A stretch of DNA of 5,091 nucleotides from NCBI GenBank assembly GCA_030607815.1, contig JAUWJG010000061.1, positions 1-5,091 of the forward strand. The letters are read 5' to 3'. The stretch is from Candidatus Bathyarchaeota archaeon (lineage in GTDB: Archaea; Thermoproteota; Bathyarchaeia; RBG-16-48-13; GCA-020355125). Within the stretch, counting starts at the first letter, position 1, and the number at the start of each line of letters is the position of its first letter. The notes under the pieces were generated by a model. The model searched no databases. It was not told where the DNA came from and was given only the letters and a program-made list of their open reading frames with translations. Shown in pieces: positions 1 to 5,091 of the stretch. The position numbers and the translations under genes are program-made.

Positions 1-781
1 GTTTCTCTTGGACAGCCCTTGCTGAGAGACCATACGAGAGTAATGAGAGAAAAAGTGATGAAGTATAGTTATCAAATAATACGGGAATTTTCTTTGTCGT
101 TTTCAATTTTTTAGCTCCCAATGAATTAATAGCTCTTTTTGCTGCTATTTCACCTATGCCTGAAAAATCAAAGAGTTTTCTGCTTGATATTGATTCATAG
201 CCAGTCCGTTCTTCACTGCCCTTAACAGCTTTACAGTATATTCCACCGCCAATACCTGTTCCAGAGTCACCAATATTTATTCCTCTACTATTAACAACGG
301 CAAATTGGTTAACACTAACACCAATCCCACCAGAGACAAAGGTTATTTGTTGACTTATATTCTCTGCCTCTTTTACTATAAGTGAAGTTTTGTTCATCAA
401 GTCACTCCCAGTTAGAGTTAACAGTTCATCATCAAAATAACCGCTCTTACTAGGTCTCTTCACTGGGTCAGGGAGATGGAGAAAGTTTGAATCCGCTGGT
501 CTAATCCGTGCGATTTTAATGGCGTCTTTGGTAGCTTTGAAAACTTTTTTTTCATCGATACTACTTACAGCAGCGAATCCAACGCATTTTCCTATAACTA
601 CGCGTATACCTAAACCTGCGGTTTCGCCTTCACTCAGTTTGATCAAACCACCTTGAATGGAGCTATTTATACTTCGCGTCCAAGAAAGGTAGGCTTCTGC
701 TTCTTCCTCACCGTAAACTTCTGCTTTTTTCACGACTCTTTCAGCAAGAGAAATTAAATTATCGAGTTCGATCATTACCAT
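1..781 (-). CDS. tldE: TldE/PmbA-family protein, N-terminal 260 residues (3' end cut by window)
   Basis: This is the non-catalytic partner of the TldD/TldE heterodimeric peptidase. In characterised bacterial members TldE lacks the zinc motif and helps TldD cut unfolded or leader peptides in the cytoplasm. The frame is open from ATG at 781 down to base 2. The visible protein has the TldD/PmbA N-terminal domain (IRVVIGKCVGFAA, roughly residues 50-65), a middle segment with VVNSRGI, and at about residues 233-260 PVLFDNYTSSLF...GLSARAVQEK, which matches the PmbA stretch PVIFAPEVASSLF...GGAVYRK. No HExxxH motif is seen, as expected for TldE. About 180-190 C-terminal residues should lie beyond the left edge, judging from the usual length of about 430-450. 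The start at 781 is chosen over ATG 775 because GAGGTGA sits six bases upstream. It lies 12 bases after tldD, so the two are very probably co-transcribed. Family call is firm; the natural substrate is unknown. Confidence 0.93.
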   Translation of the reverse strand, partial: MVMIELDNLISLAERVVKKAEVYGEEEAEAYLSWTRSINSSIQGGLIKLSEGETAGLGIRVVIGKCVGFAAVSSIDEKKVFKATKDAIKIARIRPADSNFLHLPDPVKRPSKSGYFDDELLTLTGSDLMNKTSLIVKEAENISQQITFVSGGIGVSVNQFAVVNSRGINIGDSGTGIGGGIYCKAVKGSEERTGYESISSRKLFDFSGIGEIAAKRAINSLGAKKLKTTKKIPVLFDNYTSSLFLSLLSYGLSARAVQEK

Positions 782-786
782 TCTAT

Positions 787-793
787 TCACCTC
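787..793 (-). promoter_or_regulatory. Ribosome binding site of tldE
   Basis: Read on the minus strand, GAGGTGA begins immediately after the TAA stop of tldD and ends six bases before ATG at 781. It is a near-perfect Shine-Dalgarno match and fixes the tldE start at 781 rather than 775. Placement directly after the upstream stop suggests translation of tldE from a shared tldD-tldE message. Confidence 0.85.
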
Positions 794-2221
794 TTAATCT
801 TGTTCACCACCAAAAGTGGCTTCTTTCAGAAGCAAGTGCGGTCCACCGATTCCAACGGGGAGAGGAGATTGACCTCCCTTCCCGCATCCTCCAAAATAAC
901 TAGAGTATACTTTCAAATCTTTACATCGACCTATAACATTTTTGAGGAAATCAAAAATGTGGCCTCTAATAGCAACGTCTCTAAAAGTATATTTTACTTC
1001 TCCGCCTTCAACCCAATAACCACACATGGCTTTAAACAGGAAAGTTCCATCTAATGCCACTTGACCTCCAGATGTATTACAGATGTAAACACCATCCTTT
1101 AGAAGTTCTAAACCTTCCTCCACAGTGAGGTCTCCGGGGGTAAAATATGTGTTTCGCATTCTACATATTGGCTCAAACCTAAAGTCTATAGCTCGTCCAT
1201 TCCCTGTAGGTTCAACGTTTACAGCACCTGCAGTGCCTCTCATATGTAAGTAATTTTCAAGGACTCCTTGATTTAGTAACGTCACACGTCGAGTTTTAAC
1301 ACCTTCATCATCAAAGGGTAAAGTAAATCCTGGATACATGGAATTATTGATCACCCCTTCATCAATAATAGTTGCATATTCGCTTCCAAGCTTCTGGTTC
1401 AATTTTCCACTGAGTGGGCTTCCGCCAGTTATTATGAAATCGTACTCGGAAAGGTGACCAAAAGATTCGTGAGCCATAACGCCGCCTAATTTATTATCTA
1501 TTAATGTTCTAAATTTTCCCGTTGGAGGTTTCTTTCCGGACAGTTTCTCAGCAGCCCATTTTGCCGCATTCTGACCAAGTCTTTCAGGAGCGTACTCGTT
1601 CCTAAAGGCTTCAAGGCCGAGTGATCCACCATGCCAATCGCGGGCATTAGTTAGTAGATCTCTTTTTTTTAAGACCACAGTCACACCCATACTTACAAGC
1701 AATACTTCACGGCTAATATCTGCGGATTCGGAGTTTAGAAAATATTTATGCCCATGTGCTTCTCCATATCTCGCTTGTGTAGTCATTACATTCAAACCTT
1801 TACCCATAGCAGATTGTTCTCCGCGGTGGAGCATCTCCTTTTTTTCTTCAAAGTCAACGTTTATTGGATGCTTCTTAACGTTAAGGGAGTGTTTACACTG
1901 AATTGGATCGTACTTTGCAGGTTTTAACTTAACTTTAGCAAAAGAACTTGCTACCTTGGCGGCTTTAACAGCATTCTGAATCATCACTTTGATCGATTTC
2001 TTTGAAAGCCATGTCGTAAAAGAATATCCTGTTGCACCATTTTTATAGGCTCTAATCCCAATTCCAACTCTTCTGAAAACTTTAGTGTCCTTTAGATTCA
2101 TCTTCTCAGAAAAAAGTGTAGTATGTTCAATATCTTCACCGCGCACTTCAATTAGATCAACATTAAATTGTTCACCAATCTTTAGTGCATAAGTCATAAA
2201 ATCATATGTGCTTAAAGTCAA
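794..2221 (-). CDS. tldD: TldD-family zinc metallopeptidase (complete, 475 aa)
   Basis: This is the catalytic subunit of the TldD/TldE peptidase, a cytoplasmic zinc enzyme. In E. coli it removes the microcin B17 leader and degrades the CcdA antitoxin. The protein is 475 residues, close to the 481 of E. coli TldD. The N-terminal domain contains VGIGIRAYKNGATGYS (about 52-67). The zinc motif HESFGH is at residues 251-256 (HExxxH), followed by SEYATIIDEG and DDEGVKTRRV (about 304-313), then TGNGR (339-343) and RMRNTYF. C446 in GGCGKGGQ matches the conserved zinc-ligand cysteine of E. coli TldD (Cys454), and PVGIGGPHLLLKEATFGG is the family C-terminus. All key residues are present and the frame is uninterrupted. 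The start is TTG at 2221: an in-frame TAG lies at 2233-2231 and a purine-rich site precedes it. The alternative ATG at 2197 would drop eight residues and has no visible ribosome site. It is the first gene of the operon with tldE. The physiological substrate in this organism cannot be told. Confidence 0.96.
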   Translation of the reverse strand: MTLSTYDFMTYALKIGEQFNVDLIEVRGEDIEHTTLFSEKMNLKDTKVFRRVGIGIRAYKNGATGYSFTTWLSKKSIKVMIQNAVKAAKVASSFAKVKLKPAKYDPIQCKHSLNVKKHPINVDFEEKKEMLHRGEQSAMGKGLNVMTTQARYGEAHGHKYFLNSESADISREVLLVSMGVTVVLKKRDLLTNARDWHGGSLGLEAFRNEYAPERLGQNAAKWAAEKLSGKKPPTGKFRTLIDNKLGGVMAHESFGHLSEYDFIITGGSPLSGKLNQKLGSEYATIIDEGVINNSMYPGFTLPFDDEGVKTRRVTLLNQGVLENYLHMRGTAGAVNVEPTGNGRAIDFRFEPICRMRNTYFTPGDLTVEEGLELLKDGVYICNTSGGQVALDGTFLFKAMCGYWVEGGEVKYTFRDVAIRGHIFDFLKNVIGRCKDLKVYSSYFGGCGKGGQSPLPVGIGGPHLLLKEATFGGEQD

Positions 2222-2228
2222 AAAACAG

Positions 2229-2238
2229 TCCTACCTTC
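2229..2238 (-). promoter_or_regulatory. Probable ribosome binding site of tldD, supporting a TTG start
   Basis: On the minus strand GAAGGTAGGA lies upstream of TTG at 2221, with the AGG-like core 7-12 bases from the start codon depending on which G pair is used. It overlaps the in-frame TAG at 2233-2231. No comparable site precedes the downstream ATG at 2197, so this motif decides in favour of TTG. It is weaker than the site before tldE. Confidence 0.5.
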
Positions 2239-2289
2239 AAATATAATTTATTCATCTTGAGTTTATTGAGATCATTAAGATAAATGTTC

Positions 2290-2295
2290 TATATA
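2290..2295 (-). promoter_or_regulatory. Candidate TATA box for tldD-tldE
   Basis: On the minus strand this reads TATATA within CTTGTATATAGAAC. With usual archaeal spacing of about 25 bases, transcription would start near 2265, giving a leader of about 45 bases that includes the tldD ribosome site. A second AT-rich string at 2241-2249 (minus strand AAATTATAT) would instead start the transcript at about the TTG codon. In such AT-rich DNA either match could be chance. Confidence 0.3.
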
Positions 2296-2402
2296 CAAGT
2301 TATACTCAAAGTCTTTATGGATATAACGCAAATTCAAACAATAATATTTTTCAGATAATCTACATACAAAGATTTCTAAAAAAATGTTATTTACTCTTTG
2401 CC

Positions 2403-2412
2403 TATATTATAA
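2403..2412 (+). promoter_or_regulatory. Candidate TATA box for the MFS gene
   Basis: TATATTATAA lies about 70 bases before the ATG at 2480. With archaeal spacing it would give a transcript beginning near 2433 and a leader of about 45 bases. It overlaps the perfect ten-base palindrome TATTATAATA at 2405-2414. A second candidate, TTAAATA at 2427-2433, would give a leader of about 25 bases. The sequence cannot separate the two. Confidence 0.3.
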
Positions 2413-2470
2413 TAGTTAAAAGTACATTAAATACATCTTTATCGTTCAAAGAATATAGTGCACGGGAAAA

Positions 2471-2475
2471 AGGGA
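2471..2475 (+). promoter_or_regulatory. Weak ribosome binding site of the MFS gene
   Basis: AGGGA lies four bases before the ATG at 2480 within a purine-only run. It is a short match at close spacing. The start is also supported by an in-frame TAG at 2456-2458 with no ATG, GTG or TTG between it and 2480. Confidence 0.45.
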
Positions 2476-2479
2476 AAAT

Positions 2480-3751
2480 ATGAAAGCTTCAAAACTTTAC
2501 ACTACTAGTGTCATAATTCTTTCCATATCAGCACTAGTTGAAAATTTAGCTTACGCTTTGCCTATGTCATATTTTCCACAATATATTCAATTTTTAGGGG
2601 GACCAATCGCATACATTGGATTTTTCACAGCAGCTTTTACAACTGCAAATGCTTTACTATCCCAAAAGTTTGGCGCGATATCAGACAGAATTGGACGAAA
2701 AAGACTCATCATCATAGGTTTAATAATAGACATTTTTTTGGGTTCATTAACTGGAATTATCTGGGATTGGTCACTCTTACTGATGATAAGAATGTTAAAT
2801 GGTATAGCTACCGCTTTAGTAGTTGCTCCAGCTGAAGCGTCGTTGATAGATCAAGTTCCTAAAAAGAGAATAGGTGAAGCTATAGGATTTTATTTAACAA
2901 TGAGTATGATTGGGTTTAACTTAGGCCCGGTTTTTGGAGGTGCTATGCAATTTTTAGGTGAGAACATCCTAAATATTGGACTTGAGTGGAGTTATAGATT
3001 ACCATTCTTCATAGACTCTCTCCTAGCTTTTGTAGCATTGTTGTTAGTGTGGTTTGGAGTAAAAGAGACTAGAGGAGAGCAATCTCGAAAAGTAATGACT
3101 AATAATCAACCTAAAATGGAATTAACTGAGAAGGTTAAGTCATCACTGAGGATTCTCAACATCACTTCTTTAACGACAGGATTCTCGGTCGGTTTCGTTA
3201 TCCCGATTAGTGTACTTTATTTTGGGGATGTATTTAATGCAACTTCACCACAGATAGGTATTATTTTATCTCTATCAGGATTCGTCGGATTAACCTGTAA
3301 TTTCTTTGCAGGAAAAATTTCTGATAGAATTGGAAGAAAACCTATCATTGCCTTAGGGGCTCTACCGTCACGCATTGCAACAATAATATTTCCTTTTGCA
3401 CCGAGCCTCATATCCTCCGCTGGTATAATGGTTTTTCGATCCCTTGGACATAATGTAGCCATGCCAGCATCTCGAGCATTAAATGCTGATCTCATACCCG
3501 AAAAGATGAGGGGAAAACTCTTTGGAAGAATTAGAGCCTTCTTTAGTCTTGGAGCAATTGTAGGACCGATATTATCCACCTTGATATATGATAAGTATAG
3601 GTTCCAAACATTTGTAATTCCATGGATTGGAAACCTAAAAGTGAGAGGGGCAGGCATTCCTTTTCTAATCAGCAGTATAGTAGGATTATTTTCTCTCTTT
3701 CTCTTGCTTAAATTTGTTGAAGAACCAAAAAGAGCACATAAACTCAGGTAG
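2480..3751 (+). CDS. Major facilitator superfamily transporter, DHA1-like (12 TM)
   Basis: This is a secondary transporter of the cytoplasmic membrane, probably driven by an ion gradient. At 423 residues it has the standard MFS length with twelve predicted helices (roughly 9-29, 44-60, 75-93, 98-118, 133-155, 172-194, 228-249, 256-277, 288-305, 308-330, 350-370, 391-412) and a polar central loop at about 195-225. The MFS motif A occurs in both halves: GAISDRIGRK at 65-74 and GKISDRIGRK at 278-287, in the loops between helices 2-3 and 8-9. Helix 4 has RMLNG (R104, G108), the motif B arginine. Helix 5 has GFNLGPVFGG (145-154), matching motif C of 12-helix drug/H+ antiporters. This suggests export, but the substrate cannot be read from sequence; sugar or metabolite transport remains possible. 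The loop before helix 12 (about 371-391) is longer than usual. The gene stands alone, divergent from tldD and convergent with the amidohydrolase gene. Confidence 0.93.
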   Translation: MKASKLYTTSVIILSISALVENLAYALPMSYFPQYIQFLGGPIAYIGFFTAAFTTANALLSQKFGAISDRIGRKRLIIIGLIIDIFLGSLTGIIWDWSLLLMIRMLNGIATALVVAPAEASLIDQVPKKRIGEAIGFYLTMSMIGFNLGPVFGGAMQFLGENILNIGLEWSYRLPFFIDSLLAFVALLLVWFGVKETRGEQSRKVMTNNQPKMELTEKVKSSLRILNITSLTTGFSVGFVIPISVLYFGDVFNATSPQIGIILSLSGFVGLTCNFFAGKISDRIGRKPIIALGALPSRIATIIFPFAPSLISSAGIMVFRSLGHNVAMPASRALNADLIPEKMRGKLFGRIRAFFSLGAIVGPILSTLIYDKYRFQTFVIPWIGNLKVRGAGIPFLISSIVGLFSLFLLLKFVEEPKRAHKLR

Positions 3752-3753
3752 CT

Positions 3754-3787
3754 AAAAAATGAAGATGTAGATAGGTTTCCATAAAAA
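3754..3787 (-). terminator. Candidate T-tract terminator of the amidohydrolase gene
   Basis: Downstream of the amidohydrolase stop on the minus strand there are two T runs, T5 at 3787-3783 and T6 at 3759-3754. Archaeal RNA polymerase can terminate at such tracts without a hairpin, and none is seen here. The plus strand of the same 49-base gap has no T run longer than three, so no terminator for the convergent MFS gene is visible before its transcript would enter the opposite gene. Confidence 0.35.
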
Positions 3788-3800
3788 GGATAGTTATAAT

Positions 3801-5091
3801 TTATAAGATAGGTTTAATGAATGTTCCATATCCAGGCTTTCCCATTACTTCTCCTTCTTCCATGATTACTTGACCTCTGAGTATTGTGTGAGTTACTTTA
3901 CCTTTAATTTTCCAATTGTGAAATGGATTAAGTTGACACTTAGTGTATACTTTCTCGCTAGTGATTGTCCATTCCCTTTCTAAATCGACAATAATGATAT
4001 CTGCATCTGATCCAACTTGAAGAGTCCCCTTTTTCGGGTAGAACCCAAAAATCTTTGATGCATTCTCGGAAGTTATCTCGACAAATTTTTCAAGTGTAAA
4101 TGATCCTTTATTGACTTCATTTAGCATCATATGACCCCACCACTCGAGAAATGGAAACCCAAGATGTGAATTAAGAGGATCATCAGTCATCATCTCTTCT
4201 CTATTATGGGGAGCGTGGTCTGTACCTAAACAATCGATAGTTCCATCGTTAACCCCTCTCCAAACCTCGTTCAAGTTGAAAGGTGGCCAGCCAACATGGA
4301 TATATTCCCCTCGTTTTACATCATAAACTTTATCGCTCATTGACCATAAAGTTTCAGCGGTAGCTATTACATCCAATTCTCCTGACGCTTTGATTTTTCT
4401 TACTAAGTCTAAGTAATCAGGAAAGATACAATGTAATGCATACCATTTCATTCCAGCTTTCTTTGCCAGATAATATAGTTGGTAAGCTGCAGAAGTCATT
4501 TCCTTTTCAGTAGAAATATATTTTACATAATTTGATAAAGTGAGGGGTATGCCTTTCTTTTTAATAATTTTTGGGGCTTCCTCAAAGAAATTCTTATCAA
4601 ACGGGTGGATTGAACAACGAAGTCCAGTCTTCGCAATCTCCTTGAATGCTTCATAGATATGAGCAGTATTTGTGGTTGAGGCTGGACTTGAATATGGATA
4701 AGCAGCTACTTTCTGAAAAATTTTAAACCAAGCAGTTCCTTCTTTTGCAAGCTTGGGAACCCAACCATCCTCATATAGGAGAGGTGATGCAATGGGATTA
4801 AAATCCACGAGGGATTTCCTAGCACCAATTTCTACTTCTTTTTTAAAATTCTCAACAGTGTTAGGTACTGGATCTAAATTAGGTTGTGGAAAAACAAAAG
4901 TTACTCCTCCATCGTCAGCTGAACGAGTCCCTGTTTCAAAATCCTCTTTATGTTCAAATCCTGTGTCTCTAAGATGGCAGTGAATGTCAATTATACCAGG
5001 TAAAATCATTTTACCTTCGGCATCGATTACCCGGTTAGTCTTAGGTTTTTTGTTAGTAATTGCTACGATAATTCCTTCATTAGTTACAATA
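3801..5091 (-). CDS. Dihydroorotase-like cyclic amidohydrolase (5' end cut by window)
   Basis: This is a metal-dependent amidohydrolase of the dihydroorotase/allantoinase/hydantoinase group, cytoplasmic enzymes that open cyclic amide rings. Counting from the internal ATG at 5009, the expected metal ligands are all present: H10 and H12 in IDIHCHLRD, K96 in AWFKIF (the carboxylated lysine), H135 in SIHPFD, H193 in ALHCIF and D264 in LGTDHAPH. R14 after HxH is the dihydroorotase-type substrate arginine. The C-terminus (GSDADIIIVD, HTILRGQVIMEEGE, GKPGYGTF) is the typical beta-sandwich ending of dihydroorotases. The frame continues without a stop from 5009 to the edge, adding 27 residues including VIDAEGK directly before MILPGIIDIH, which is standard N-terminal sequence of the family. 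The true start therefore lies outside, and 430 residues are visible. The usual MPNT, HCED, HVST and TPHH blocks are altered, so pyrimidine synthesis (pyrC role) is plausible but not proven; allantoinase or hydantoinase activity is possible. Confidence 0.9.
   Translation of the reverse strand, partial: IVTNEGIIVAITNKKPKTNRVIDAEGKMILPGIIDIHCHLRDTGFEHKEDFETGTRSADDGGVTFVFPQPNLDPVPNTVENFKKEVEIGARKSLVDFNPIASPLLYEDGWVPKLAKEGTAWFKIFQKVAAYPYSSPASTTNTAHIYEAFKEIAKTGLRCSIHPFDKNFFEEAPKIIKKKGIPLTLSNYVKYISTEKEMTSAAYQLYYLAKKAGMKWYALHCIFPDYLDLVRKIKASGELDVIATAETLWSMSDKVYDVKRGEYIHVGWPPFNLNEVWRGVNDGTIDCLGTDHAPHNREEMMTDDPLNSHLGFPFLEWWGHMMLNEVNKGSFTLEKFVEITSENASKIFGFYPKKGTLQVGSDADIIIVDLEREWTITSEKVYTKCQLNPFHNWKIKGKVTHTILRGQVIMEEGEVMGKPGYGTFIKPIL

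Larger units (their letters stand above)
2222..2479. promoter_or_regulatory. Divergent intergenic region between tldD and the MFS gene
   Basis: These 258 bases separate two genes transcribed away from each other, so promoters for both must lie here or close by. The stretch is strongly AT-rich with several TATA-like strings. I find no RNA gene, no convincing hairpin, no strong inverted repeat that would suggest a defined operator, and no small reading frame with a good ribosome site. The longest short frame noticed, at 2284-2358 on the plus strand (24 codons), has no support. Confidence 0.7.

Noticed and set aside
800..1054. 84-codon open frame on the plus strand
   Set aside because: It lies entirely antisense to the conserved C-terminal part of tldD, has no recognisable product and no ribosome site of note.
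2284..2358. 24-codon frame (plus strand) in the divergent region, considered as a possible precursor peptide for TldD/TldE
   Set aside because: It has no ribosome site, no leader/core character (no Cys, Ser/Gly-rich tail) and is within chance length for AT-rich DNA.
2405..2414. Perfect palindrome TATTATAATA as an operator
   Set aside because: It is short, made only of A and T, and overlaps a likely TATA box; chance occurrence is likely in this region.
3217..3657. 146-codon open frame on the minus strand
   Set aside because: It is antisense to the second half of the MFS transporter, whose motif A is encoded there. The translated product resembles no family I know.
4753..4983. 76-codon open frame on the plus strand
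   Set aside because: It is antisense to the metal-binding N-terminal region of the amidohydrolase and shows no independent coding signs.
1..5091. Mobile element, CRISPR array, tRNA, rRNA or a multi-gene defence system
   Set aside because: No transposase, terminal repeats, spaced direct repeats or structured RNA signatures were seen, and nearly all of the window is explained by four conserved metabolic or housekeeping genes.

Overview
The window holds four protein-coding genes on both strands, packed with short gaps, in an AT-rich background (by eye about 35-40% GC). Two genes run off the ends. From left to right they are: the N-terminal part of a TldE/PmbA-type protein (minus strand, 3' end outside the window), a complete TldD-type metallopeptidase (minus), a complete 12-helix major facilitator superfamily transporter (plus), and most of a dihydroorotase-like cyclic amidohydrolase (minus, 5' end outside the window).

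The organism is most likely an uncultivated, moderately AT-rich archaeon. The reasons are the tldD-tldE gene pair with a strong GAGGTGA ribosome binding site, AT-rich upstream sequence with TATA-like boxes but no convincing bacterial -35/-10 pair, and short T-tracts rather than hairpin terminators at a gene end. This is inference: no rRNA or lineage marker is present, and a bacterial origin is not excluded.

Layout: tldD and tldE form a two-gene operon read leftward, 12 bases apart, with the tldE ribosome binding site directly after the tldD stop. TldD carries the HExxxH zinc motif and the conserved C-terminal cysteine, so the heterodimeric TldD/TldE peptidase looks intact as far as it can be seen. 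A 258-base gene-free region (2222-2479) separates tldD from the divergent transporter and probably carries promoters for both. The transporter and the amidohydrolase are convergent, with 49 bases between their stops.

The amidohydrolase keeps all expected metal ligands (HxH, Lys, His, His, Asp) but differs from textbook dihydroorotase at several substrate-side motifs, so its substrate is uncertain. Its reading frame stays open to the right window edge; the ATG at 5009 is internal. Nothing ties the three transcription units into one pathway, and I see no RNA gene, mobile element, CRISPR array or clearly novel system.
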